Assembly (NCBI GenBank): GCA_015680685.1
Contig: MNCI01000177.1
Span: 201,825 to 265,824 of the forward strand
From: Gnetum montanum
Lineage: Eukaryota > Streptophyta > Gnetopsida > Gnetales > Gnetaceae
Reading direction: 5' to 3'
Length of the DNA stretch: 64,000 nucleotides
Shown one piece after another: positions 46,800-59,199 of the stretch; positions within the stretch are counted from its first letter, which is position 1, and each line of letters starts with the position of its first letter. Under the pieces are notes generated by a model. It searched no databases. It was not told where the DNA came from and saw nothing but the letters and a program-made list of their open reading frames with translations. A program made the position numbers and the translations under genes.

Positions 46800-49309
46800 G
46801 GTTCAAAAAGATGGTGAAAAGGAAAAATAAGGTTGTTTTTGAAGATGACATTTGTAAAATTTTAGACTAAAGGAGGGTCATAGCTAAGCTTCCAAGACTA
46901 AAAAATCAAAACTATTATCTTAGAGCCACTTTTGTACAGAATCATGTTGATGAGAAGCTTGATTTTACAACCAAGATTGAAGAGATTAGATTGTGGCCTT
47001 GGAGGCTTGAACATGACTCCTATAAAAACATTGAGAATTTGGTTAAATTCAAGGTTTCTTTTCATTTAAAGTTATTAAATTTTATGACACATGTCTTAAA
47101 GGCAAGAAAAAGGCCTTTCCTCATGTAGATCATATGGAAAATAAGGCACATCCACTAGAACGTTTGCATATGGATATGGCTACACCTAAGCCCACAATTA
47201 CACTAAATGGAGAAAAATATGTTTTGGTAATTATTGATGATTTTTTCAGGTATGCTTGGTCATATGGTTTGCATTACAAGGATGAAGTATTTCCTACATT
47301 CAAGAATTTTCATAAGCTTGTTCAGAATAAGTTTAGTTTGAGGATTAAGGAAATTAGGTCAGATAATGGTAGTGATTTTGTTTCAACTGAATTTGATGAT
47401 TATTGTGCTGAAAGTATAATAGAGAAACAAACCACATGTGGATATTCATCCCAAAGAAATGGAATAATCGAAAGGAAGAATAGTATCTTGCAGGAGATGG
47501 TAAGATGTTTTTTGAAACATGCCTCAATTTCAAATGAATATTAGCATGGAGCAATCCACATGACAACCTATTTACTTAATAAGTTGTTCACTTCATTAAA
47601 TGGAGAGAAGACTCATAAATTTCTTTATGGAAAGCCTTCAAATTTATCTCATTTAAAGGTGTTTGGTTGTATTTTTTATGTTAAGAATCCAAATCAATTG
47701 ATAAATAAGTTGGATGATAGAGGCAAAAGGTGTTTGTTTGTTTTTATTATGATTCAATAATATGTGGATATAAATGTTTTGATCCCATTGATAGGAAGTG
47801 GTATTGTTCTAAAAATGTTTTATTTGATGAATGAAAGGCAAGTTTTAACAAGTTTCACAAGCTTTCTCAAGATAAGAAGCAAGAGTATAGTTCAAGACTT
47901 TGGGTAGAAAGGAGCACCCACCTTCTCAAATGTTGGACAAAGAATTTAATAGAAGAATGATAAGAAGTCAAGCCATTTCTCATGTTGCATATTTGGATCT
48001 TACACATGAGCCCTCAAATGTCAAGGAGACTCTTAGATCTCAAGTTTGGACTAAAGGCATGAAGAAGGAAATGAGTTCTATTGAACGAAATGAAACTTGG
48101 ACATTGGTGGACAAGCCAAAAGGAAAGAAAGTCATTGACACCAAATGGGTATTCAAAACCAAATACAATAAAGTTGGCAAAACTATTACACACAAGGCTA
48201 AACTTGTAAAAAGAGGATTTTTTAAAAAGAAGCATGTTGATTATGATGAGAGTTTTTCTCCTATTGCTAAATTTGTGACTATTAATCTTATGGTCTCCCT
48301 TGTTGCTCATAAAGGTATGAAACTCTATGAAATGGATTTTAATTTTTCATTTCTTAATGGAAAATTAAAAGAGGAGATTTATATTTATTAGCCTAAAGGT
48401 TTTAAGGTTCAAGGATAAGAAAACAATGTGTGAAAGTTTAATAAAGCTTTGTATGGCCTAAAGCAAGCTCTAAGAGCTTGGTTTCATAGAATTAATGAAT
48501 GTTTTCTCAAGAATGGTTATAGGAGTTGCATGTTTGAACCTACCTTATGCTTTAAACATGAAGGTTATAATTTTATCATTATATAACTCTATGTTGATGA
48601 CTTGATTTTTATGGCTATGTCTAAAAACTTCAATGAGCAATTCAGGCATGATATGAAAGGTGAGCTTGAGATGAAGGATTTGGAGTCCTTAAATATTTTT
48701 TAGTAATTAAAATTTATTAAAAAGAATATTGTTTAAAGATGCATCAGTCAAAGTATGCATAGGCCATCATTGAAAAGAATGGGCCGTAGGAAGCCAAGAT
48801 TGGTACAACTCCACTTCTCCAAAATATGAAGCTTTCAAGGAAAGATGATACTCCATTGGTTGTTCCTTCATTATATAGAGGTATGATTGGTTCATTAAGA
48901 TTATTGTGTCATATCAGGCTTGATATGAAATATGCAACTTCATTTTTATTAAGATTTACACAAGAGCCAAGGTAGTCACATTGTAATGCCTTGGAGAATC
49001 TTTTGAGGTATGTTAAAGGAAGAATTGGTTTTGGCATTAAGTTCATTAATGAAGATATAAAGTTTTATGCTTTTTCTAATCCTAATTGGGAACAAGATGT
49101 AGATGATCCTAAGTCAACTCTTGGTTAACTTATTTTTCATGGTTCTAATCCTGTTTATTGGAAGATAAAGAAATAAACTAGTGTAAGCCTCTCATCATGT
49201 GAGGTAGAATTTAATGCTATGGTTGAATTTATTTAGCATTTTTTGTGATTAAAAAATTTATTTTCTTAGTTGGGTTTTGAAATTAAGCTTCCAATTTCTA
49301 TGTTGATGG
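46800..49309 (+). pseudogene. Copia 1 pol: integrase, RT, first part of RNase H
   Basis: The pre-integrase end is near 46810-47120 (VVFEDDICKI, LKARKRPFL). The integrase core (47134-47544) has Asp at residue 14, Asp at 77 (IRSDNG) and Glu at 113 (NGIIERKN); the last two are spaced by exactly 35 residues, the classic D-D35-E. A TAG at 47542 replaces a conserved Trp; the frame then continues to 47760. RT at 47900-48700 is in another frame: NETWTLVDKPKGKKVIDTKW, MDFNFSFLNG, ALYGLKQALRAWFHR, and an intact LYVDDLIF box (48590-48601). RNase H reaches SCEVEFNAMVEF near 49200 and LGFEIKLPISM before the insertion at 49309. Among the best kept pol regions in the window, but not functional. Confidence 0.85.
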
Positions 49310-49662
49310 TGAAGAATCTGAAGGACCCTAGATCTATGATCTAAGCTAAAAGACAATAAAGAACCTAGTTAGAATAAATAGACTCTTGTGAAACTTTCTT
49401 AAATTTTCTTACTAATGAATGTGTACTACTATAATTATATAGGCATTGATATTTCAAGAATATATTTGGAGAGATAAGCATCAATCTAAGAAATCATGAG
49501 GATGATCCCAATCATCTTACTGAAGAATCTTCTTAATAAGGGATGAACTAATCATGGGATTAAATAAAAATGATATAAATAGGATCTCATATTATTTAAT
49601 ATAAATTTATGGATTAGATCTATCTAATTCTTTTGTGGAATATCTATTCATCATATTCCACA
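49310..49662 (-). repeat. 3' LTR of copia 2
   Basis: 353 bases. Its partner is at 61288-61640. TGTGGAATATG begins the element-strand sequence and GATTCTTCA ends it. Confidence 0.9.
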
Positions 49663-49680
49663 AACCCCCCTCCCCCCACG
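49663..49680 (-). other. Polypurine tract of copia 2
   Basis: Plus-strand aacccccctccccccacg, so on the element strand a long G-rich purine run ending just before the LTR. Confidence 0.8.
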
Positions 49681-52600
49681 ATGTTGAGAGTTTCCAATCC
49701 AAGGAAGTCTTGAAAAGATTCAAAATTTGCATGGCTCAAAATCTTGGTAAAAATATTGACCATTTGTGCTTTAGTTTCACAATGTTTCATGTTAAGTATG
49801 TTGTCCTAGATTAAGCTTCTAAGATGATGATGCTTTATATCTATGTATTTGGAATGTCCATGATGAATAGGATTGTGCACTATCGCAATAGCATTTGTGC
49901 TATCATAGTATAAATAAATGAAAAGTTCAAATGTATATTCTATTTCAATGAAAATGGGGTGGATCCATATGCCCTGAGTAGCAACATTAGATGCAACTAT
50001 ATATTCTTCTTTAACTATTGAGAGGATGACTATAGTTTGATTCTTTGATCCCCAAGAGATAAGAGATGGAGCAAAGGATAGACAAAAACTAGAAGGTGAT
50101 TTACAATCTTCAAGGTCATCTACCTAGTTTTCATCAATGTATCCCATAATCAATAGAGTTTTTAGGTATCACAAAATCCATTTCATAGCTTTTCAATATG
50201 ATTCATGCAGATCTTGCATGAACTGGAAGAAGTAATTTCTAGCAAATTGGATGTCTGGATGGGTATTGGAAAGATACACAAAAACAATAGTATAAAGTAG
50301 GATTAAAGGATGGGGATGTATCATCCTTAGTAAGTTTTATACCATGAGAGAGTGGTTTATCTAAGGGATTACAATTAATCATGCCAAATGTTTTAATTAA
50401 GAATTGGGCAAATTTCATTTGGCATACATAAATTTATTTTCATCTTTGAATAACTTGAAATCCCAAAAAATATGAAATCTTCCCTAGATCAAACATTTCA
50501 AATTTTATTTTCATTATTTTAATTTCTTAATGTAGTTGTAGGTGAAAAATAGATTAAATCATCTACATATAAACAAAAAAAAATGTAATAATCACTAGAT
50601 ACCTTTTTGTATATAGTTGTTTGGGACTAAAAATTGATGAAGCCTTCTTACATGAAAATGTATGAATACATGTGTACCATACACATGGAGCTTAATTAAG
50701 CCCATATAATGCTTTATGGAGTTTGTAGACATGATTCTTCTTTGCTTCATCAATGAAACCTGGTGGTTGCTCCACATAAACTTCATTAAGAAATCTATTG
50801 AGAAAAGTAGATGCAATGTCCAGTTGATAAATGTCATGACTAGCCTAAGCAACAATAGCAAGAAAACTTTGCATAGATTTCATCCATGGAATAGGAGAAA
50901 AACTATCATCAAAATCTCTACCTTGTTGCTGAAGGTATTCTTTGGTGATGAGACAAGCCTTGAATTTTTCTACTTCATCATACTAATTTCTTTTAATTTT
51001 AAACATCCATTTTAACCTGATAATAAGCTTACCAAATGGATGAGAAACAAGGCTTCATGTGTTATTTTTGTGAATTTGTTTCAGCTTGTTTTTCATGACA
51101 TCAATCCAATGTTCATTCAACATAGCTTTAGCAATAATAGAGGGTTCCATCAATCTATCATCAGTCCCCTATATTGGGATAAGCAACATAAATAATTCAT
51201 TTTCCATGGTAGTGAAAAGAGCATCTATAGTAGGTTTCATGTCTTGGGTTGGTAGATCATTGTCCTCCCAAAAGTAACTACAGGTCATACATCAATGAAA
51301 TTGAGAGTCTAGCATTTGGAAGGCTAGGTGATAGGTAGCCAACTAGGAAGAGGATGAAATATATGGTGGAGCAATGATGGAAGAAATCATGGAGGGAGAA
51401 CCTAAACCAGAGGGAAGAATGGATGAGAAAAGGCCATGAGGGTGAGCAATGGACAAAGTATTCTACAAAGAATTAGTATGAGTTATAGTCCAATGTGGAG
51501 CAACAATATGGAGCATCAATGGGGATCCATCAATGCAACACTTTGACACTCATCAACAACCTTAGAAAAAACTTGAAAGGTAAAACTGATTTGGCTAATG
51601 CATTGCTGGTAGGTTGAATGTTATTGAAGATAATATACACTAGTATTTGATCTACTAAGGAAGTTTGTTGTAAGAGCCAATGTCAAGAAGTTTGTTGTTG
51701 CAATGCAAAAAATGTGGAGCAATATTGGAGCTGGAATGTAATGGTAAAAAATATTGGCTAGCATAATCATTTGGTGGCAACATGTATGGTATCTTTCTTT
51801 ACTACATCACATAGTTTTGATTGATGGGTGTAACTATTGTTGCAAAAATATTGTTAAAACCTTCAATGTGTGGCAACAGCTGCAAATGGAATCCATTTTT
51901 TTTTTGTATATTTGTTGTAAAGTTTTCTTTTGCTGTAATGTCTTCATTTATCATAGTAATAACAACACTACCATTTTCTTTAAAAAACACATCATGAGAG
52001 TCTAAAACCTATTTATTTTCAAAATCATAGTGTGTGTAATCTTTGGTGTTGGCATAGTACCCATAACAATGCATTTCCTTGCCTTTTGATCTAATTTTTG
52101 TTTATTTTGTATTGAAATTTGAACATAACAAGGTGAACCAAATATTTTAAAATGAGAAATATTGGGAGAATATCCATACCATAATGCATATGGTGTTTTA
52201 TCTTAAATTAACCTTGATGGCACCTTATTTAAAATGTAAATTGTTGTTGCACATGCTTCTATCCAAAAATTATTTTCTAAACCTAACATTTGAAGCAAAC
52301 ACCTTGCCATTTCAACCACAACCCTATTTTTCCTTTCTTCTATTCCATTTTGTTGAGTAAATGATGTGGTAGTTTGATGAATAATCCCATTTTTCTTGAA
52401 AATTCATCAAATTCATTTGATAAAAATTCAACACAATGATTAGTCCAAATTTTTAAAATTGTATTGCGACTTTGCTTTTCTACTTCCACCTTGAATTCTT
52501 TAAAAAATCCCAATGTTTGATCTTTGAACTTCATAAAATAACCCCAAGAAAATCTTGAAAAGTCATCTACTATGATCAACATATATTGGCTTTTACCTAG

Positions 52601-52992
52601 GCTTAATGTTTTCATGGGATTGCATAAATCCATTGAACTAAATCTCATTTTTCTTAAGATCTATGATCTTTCCTAGGAAATAACAACCTTGTAATTTTTC
52701 CTAGTTGACATATGCTACAATCATGATTATTTGGTAAAGAAAATTTTGGCATATATCTTACAATTTCTCCTTTTCTTCATGTGGTCCATTAAGCCAAAGT
52801 TAACATGTCCTAACCGAGCATTCTATAACCATGTTATGTCTTTTATGACAATGAGACAATGAACATCCTTATGCATCTATAACTTATACATTTGATTTTT
52901 GCTAATGAAAATAATGGTAATACCTTTTCCATCATCAACCTTAGAGATTTTACATACATATTTTTCAAATTCAACATGATACACATTGTGAC
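49681..52992 (-). pseudogene. Copia 2 integrase, RT and RNase H relic
   Basis: From the right: pre-integrase (NARLGHVNFGLM near 52800). Integrase 52340-52648 has MDLCNPM with the first catalytic Asp and YMLIIVDDFSRFSWGYF, but the second catalytic Asp is Asn (IWTNHCVEF, codon at 52439-52441); the NGIEERKN block with the Glu follows in another frame. RT includes QLDIASTFLNRFLNEVYVEQ near 50770-50825, a KALYGL block and an intact LYVDDLI box at 50558-50569. RNase H near 49985-50060 reads SWGSKNQTIVILS. Stops and frameshifts are frequent. Confidence 0.8.
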
Positions 52993-53846
52993 TGATGAAT
53001 GGTGAGGTACCCCTACACTTAACCATACGAATACAAGCGTTACACACATGATCCGGTCGAACTCCACATACTAAGTGCCTTCACGCCTTATGGAATAGTT
53101 AAGGTTAATTGTTTGTTGTCTTCCTAGACTTACTTGTATTTGTCACGGTTGTATGTTTAAGTAAGTCTGAGGTATGTGATTTTTATATCTTTTATGTTTT
53201 ATTGCCTATGCTAATGAGGGAAAGGGTGAAGAGACTAAGTAACTAACTTTAACTAACTAAGTTCTAATGATTAGCATCAGTATTTGTTCCCACTTACCGT
53301 TCACACCCTGAACCAATGCAACCTTCTAGGATTACCAAACGCTATTCGTTGCTATGATTACCAAGCGTAACGCACATGCTCCAAGCGGTCATACTGAATG
53401 CACTTAACTAGGAGTTAAAGGTTGAGAGATATTTAATTAACTAATAAAGCATTTAAATGATGAACAATAAATAATAGTAATTAAAGTCCTATTTAGCTTA
53501 GTCCATGCACTGCAAGGTTTATCCAAAAGTTCTTTATTTCCATACACAAACTTGTGCTCAAGTACAATATTTGCTCGAATAAAGATCCGTTCACTTTGAA
53601 GCTCCTACTGTGGGCACATGGAAATAATTCTATCTCTAGAGAGGAGAAACTTCCAGAGTTTTGCTAAGATCTAGATCTAGATTGAGAAACAAGGGAGAGA
53701 CACCTCTTATTTATAGATCTGGTGATGTGCTGTGATGTCATGTATGTGATATCGCAGGGGAAGACGCAATATCGCATATGCGATATCGCAGAGGATGTGA
53801 TATCACGTACACAATATCACAGCCCATGCGATATCGCATCCCATCA
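52993..53846 (-). repeat. 3' LTR of gypsy C
   Basis: 854 bases, about 35 longer than its partner because of extra copies in the upstream array at 53716-53846, which holds TGCGATATCGCA, GTGATATCAC and CAATATCGCA words. The TATA core (ctataaataag on the element strand) is near 53706-53716. Confidence 0.88.
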
Positions 53847-55727
53847 TACCCCCATGACTGAAAAAAAACTCGTCCTTGAGTTCCTTACAAAATATTGGAA
53901 AGGTATGGGAGTATTGAATTGAATGGAACTAATGGTGAATGGGATGACATGTAAATGGATCATCATTACACAACATGACAAAACTGGTGTTCATGAAAAC
54001 AAGAGTGAACACTTTATACATTTGACATCAGGTCGTATTTGGCACTTCAGAGAGAAGAGAGAAGAGAGAAGAAGTCTACTGCTGCCAACGCCAAGATTGT
54101 GCCTTTCGTTGTCTATCCGTAAGCGTGCCATCCATATCGTTCCTTGCATAGTTGCTTCAGCGCTGATCCATTCCAAGTGTTTCTTCCAAATCCAATCCAT
54201 TGTTGTATAATTTCCATCTGCACAGACAACATAGTCTTTATATTAGCAAGGGTAAATGAATCACAATGCAGTTGATACCTTGCTTTAGTGAAAGGTCCAT
54301 TGGCTAGGTTGTGGTATGGTTTGATATGGGTCTGGAGATATAATAGTGGTGGCTACCAAAGGTGTAGGGGTCAGGAGAAAATCAAAAATTGAAAAAATTA
54401 AGTTAGGACCCCCATGACTAAGAGCGAACCTCCAGTAGTGATAGAATGGAGAAAAGGAAAAGGAACAAGAAAGGTGGAGAAAAAGAGACAATTGTAACAT
54501 CAATGAAATGGATGTTAAGATGGAAATGAACAAAATAGGGTTAATTGCAAAAATGTTATGGGAAAGAATTTAACTGGTGTACCAAATAGGAATGCTAGTG
54601 AATCCTCCCCAAAGTAGGCTTATGCCCTTAATGCCCTGACAAACCCACATTTGAAGAGTCCGTAGGCTTTGGGAATGTCATTTGGAACAAGAGTTAAAGT
54701 CTTAACCACAACAATTTACCAAAAAGAAAACAATGCATTAACCAAAATATACACTAATGATACAATCGGAAATGAGGTGAACAATGTAGGAAGAATGATG
54801 GAAAGAAGAGAATGGAATGGAATCTCAAGAACAAGGTGATGTACATCCCCTTGTGTAGTTAATGATTAATGTGACTTAGTAGATCCCATTCTAAGTCCAG
54901 CCTCAAACAAACCATATCCAGTGACTTCGCATCAATGCATTCGGCCAATCCATCCACATGAAGTAATAAGAATGCCTTCACCAAAGAGCCACCACCATTC
55001 CGACTAAACAAAGGAGGAGAGAATGGGAAGCGATAAGGGCCTTAGTTAGAGGAAACATGTTTATTTTAGTTCCATAACTAGTGCTTGTAGCCCAAATGAT
55101 TATTTCGTCTAAGGGGTGTGCTTTAAATTATCACTGTTTTTTTTGTTTTTGAGTTTTTGTGTGAGAACCACACCATGCAAAGACTTATTATTTTTATTTG
55201 CTCAACTTCCCGATAATTGAGTAACATCGAAACAGTAAGAAAACTTAAGAAGAAAACATCCAAGAGCTTAAGAGGATGGCCAACACGAATGCATCACGTT
55301 CCCTTGAAGTCACACCCTTTTCAATCCTTGAGTCCTTCCTTAGTTTGAGAAATGCCCAGTCATTGATTCGTTATAGTTCTTATTATTGAGAAAGGGACTA
55401 TATAGTTCCAAGCCAAGAGAGACCATAGAAATTTTTGAATGTATGGATGCAGTGGACTCGTTGCCTTTCATATCAAAAGAACCATACCTTAGTATCAACA
55501 TCATAACTTAAAGGTAAAAACCAAACATTAGCAACTGGTAGAAAATAGTTCATATCATCATTAGAGAACTTATTGGGTGAAAAACTTAATAGAATGGATA
55601 AAATACACTCATATACACAAATAATAGAAAAAGTATGAACAATGTTGTAAAAAAAATAAGAAAAGTTAAAGAAATTTGTAAAAAAAAATGTGTAAAAAAA
55701 CTAAAATGAACTAAGGGCCCCAAATGA
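53847..55727 (-). other. Noncoding 3' region of gypsy C
   Basis: 1.88 kb, collinear with A and B. The polypurine tract ATGGGGGTA is at 53847-53855. A splice-acceptor-like signal, TTGTCTGTGCAG then ATG, lies at 54215-54229, with a TTGCTAAT branch-point-like word about 30 bases before it. The first ATG frame is only 34 codons long. Confidence 0.65.
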
Positions 55728-58700
55728 TTAGCATAGGTGGCCATCTCCCCCATGATTGAATTGAAAGGGAGAGATCCAAAATAATGAGCATTTGTTTGAA
55801 TTTCTTAAAAGTGTCCAACTCCTCCCAATTTATGTTTTCAGGTTAAGGGTTAGAAGTTGGCGATGCTCATATTCCAATGTATCTATGCTTTCGTTATGGG
55901 TGCAAGTTGTTCCCCCAGTTCGTTCCATGCATGTTGGTGGGTTGCTCTCTTGATTAGCTATCAACCATAGGGTTTTCTCTTGTTGAGTAGTTGCTACATA
56001 TAGGCACATTTGTATGTTATCCTCTGGTGCACACCGGTTAGATGTAGGAAATGTTGAGCATTCCTCCATGTCATCACCCTTTGAGTCACTGTATGTGATG
56101 CATGAAACTTTCTTCTTCTCACTCTTTCCATAAATGTTTTCCTTAGATATTTCTAAGGAAAGATCATGGATTCCTAGGCATGCATCTATTGTACTCAGCC
56201 ATGCCCTTCCCATTATTATCGGGAAGTTCCCTTTGTCATTGTTTATTTGGATCACTAGAAAATTATCTGGGTATGACCAACCACACATAGTGGTAACAAT
56301 GTCCTCAACTTGTCCCAAAGGGACAATGATGGACTAGTGAGCCAACTCTAATTGGATATTTCTCTTCTTGAGTAGAGGCAGGTTCTAGGCTTTATGCATT
56401 CCTTGTGAGATTAAGTTGACTCCAGAACTTGAGTCAACAAGAGCCTTATGAGGTTCATTCCTTACAACTTGGAGATAGATTAGGGGGCTTCCAAGATTAG
56501 AGAATTTCTTGGAAAGGTGGCCAACCTTGATCCAGTTGATAATGGTATGTGTTAACATAACCGTGTGCGTTGAGCTCTGTTGTTGGTTTGAAGGGAGCTC
56601 CAAAGCCTTATTTGTTGGAGGAGTGGTCATAGACTCAACCTCTTGTGGTTGTGAGAGCTTGTTTAGAATCTTGGTTATGAAGAAAGGTCTTCTCTTTGTA
56701 TGGTTGTTAGAACTAGCAGTGGGTTGAAGGTTTACAGCTCTCATAGCATTACATTGCTGCGGTTGAGTGGGGAGTTCCCCTTGCATTGTTGGAGCGGGTG
56801 GTAGTGGAACTATCGGTGCATGAGTGGTGGATGGATTCAAAGGATGGTATGCATGTGGAGTGTCTCTTGGAGGAGAAGGAGTCTTGAAATACTCCCAAAC
56901 ATGGTAGTGATGTTGTGGGGTTGCGTGACCCATAGAGTCACTTGGAGAAACCAACTGCTGCACATAGTAGCCATATGGGTCTGGTTGCTGGTAAGGGTAT
57001 TATTGCCTAGGCAGTGGCATCCCCCATGACTATGGGTATTGTCACTTCTTGTGTTTCCCGATGGGTTTTGGAGGAGTTCCACTTGGATAATATGTTAATG
57101 ATTGGTGAAACTACCTTGGGGATAAGGTAACCTTCGGGGTTCTTTTCATTTGTTAAGTCTTTGGTTGAGTGCATACACCCTGAACTCTTTCAGATGTGAT
57201 CTCACATCCACTGTCATTGTCTGTGTTAGAATCCATAACCTCATCGGTGATATTCATTTTTTCCTTACCCTTGTTACATGCATGGTCTGAATCTCTCCTC
57301 TTTTTCTTACCATGATCACTACTTTGCTCCTCCTTAGACTCCTCTATGATTTTTAGGACAATTTCAATTTTATTGTCTAAGGAGCTCCATATTTGATCTA
57401 CCTTAGTTGCCAGTTTTGTTGTTAATTTCTGAAGCAGCAAGGTTTTTCTATTCACCAACTCTTCAAGTGGTGACTCATCCTCTTCCTTACAAAATCTTAC
57501 TCCCCTTTTTTGAAGGGAAGAATCGTGGTTATACTCTTCCACGCTCTCTCTTTTCCATAGCTCCCCTTGTTCTTTAGGTACTTGATCCAACAAGCTATGA
57601 ACTTTTTGGGACCTAAGTTTAGATAATCTCCCCTGGGCATATGTCCCAAGGGTTCTCCTAGTTTCATGTCTTTTCCCATCTACGAGGTGGCAGAGTTGAT
57701 CTCGTTGTGCATAACCATGGCCCAGGCAACTATGTAGCAATGCGTAATATCAGTCCATGGCAGCATCCAAGGGTTCATGACTACCTTGCTTCCATCCTTG
57801 GATCTTTTTATGCATGTTGGACAGTCTGGAGTATGTTTGGTATTTGTCGTTAAACAATTCTAGCATCGTACTCCACCTCCTAATGGTTTCTGGTTCTAAG
57901 GACCGATACCAGATTTCTGCTTCCTTTATGAGTGTTCTAGGAAATAACTTTAACTTTTTCCACTTACTTTCAATATTCTGCAAGGCACAGGCATTGTGGA
58001 ATGCTTGTAAGTGGTTTTGCGGATCAGCATTATATCCCCCATCAAACCATGGGATATTATTCATGTCTAGTCTCTTAATCCAACTATCTTTCTAGTGCCT
58101 TGTAGATATCCTCATAGCCTCCGTAATGTCTAACATACTCTTGGTTGCTAGTAGGGGTTCTTCATGATCATCTCTCTCATGATGTCTATGATGCCTATGT
58201 GATTCCCTACATTCCCTTCTTTTATGCCTTGATTCTCTAGAATTCCCTCGTCCTTGCTCTCAACTCTCTCGTCGAGGTCTCTCATTTTGCTTATCCTTAC
58301 CCTTATCCTCACGGTTGTGCTCTTTGTGACTGCGTCCTGATGTAGAAGGAGAGGGTGAATGGTGTGATGAAGAGAAAGAAGAAGGAGAACCATCACCATG
58401 ATGATGCTTCTTACCTTCTCTTCGGTGGCTACAGCCTTGATCGTGATGACGATTAGACTTCCCACCCTTGTCATGTGTTTGTGTTCCCTCATCGAACACT
58501 TGGTGTTCATGGGAATCAGAACCAGGGTGGTGGATTATGGAGAAAAGGTTCTAATACCCTACCTTCTATCTATTTTTAGGAGGGGGAACATCATTTTGTG
58601 GAGAACCTATTTAGATAGGTTCACCACCCTTAACTTCTCTTATGATAGGAAAAGCATTATGGGGTCCTTTGCCTTTCAACAATGTGTGGTGACTCTCCTG

Positions 58701-59054
58701 CCGCAAGTCCCGTTGATGTTGTGCTTCTATGGGATGGTAATCCCTTGTGTCAAAACCGCATGGAACATACTCAATGTATAATTACAACATGCCAATTCGT
58801 GCAAGAGCACAAAGAAACATGTTGGGGACTACTCTGTTTGGAGGCAACACTATATTACCCTCCAAGTCTCTCCAATGTAGTTGCTCATATTGATGGAGAA
58901 TAAAAGTAAAGTCGAGTACATACTCATTGAAATGAGTATATATCACCTGGAATTGTTGAGGAACTGGCAGATCTGGGTTACTTGTGTTCTATCGCCGATT
59001 GTCTCTAGTGTGTTCCCTAGGTGGTGAAGTGCTTTTATGAGAAGAAGAAGACAT
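55728..59054 (-). pseudogene. Gypsy C gag-protease polyprotein relic
   Basis: From the ATG at 59054 to the TAA at 55728 there is no net frameshift (1108 codons plus stop), only nonsense codons. The start is Ser-rich. A basic, SR-like stretch follows at about 58160-58499 (PSPSTSGRSHKEHNREDKGK). Then the gag core (57750-58064: FPRTLIKEAEIWYRSLEP, LELFNDKYQTYSRL) and a charged helix (57153-57740). The zinc knuckle seen in B is cut: after GCEI the Cys and His residues are gone. The Pro/Gln linker and protease follow, with LVDSSSGVNLIS (DSG changed to DSS) and FPIIMGRAWLSTIDACL. The last residues (HGGDGHLC) equal the end of integrase in B, joined after a deletion of all of RT, RNase H and the integrase core. 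A one-base difference from B lies just before that junction. Confidence 0.85.
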
Positions 59055-59182
59055 TGTTATCTTGTCGGTGTGCTATTGAACATTGTTTAAAATTTATTTT
59101 GATTAACCCTAAGGGTTCGTTTAAGCTTCCCAATTATGTGGATGATTTCCTATGTTCTACTTAGTGCACAAACAACTTAGTC

Positions 59183-59199
59183 CACAGCAACAGCGCCAA
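59183..59199 (-). other. Primer-binding site of gypsy C (tRNA-Asp type)
   Basis: Minus strand TTGGCGCTGTTGCTGTG directly after the LTR; closer than in B to the TGGCGCCGTTGCCGGGG pattern at its start. The gag ATG follows 129 bases downstream. Confidence 0.78.
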
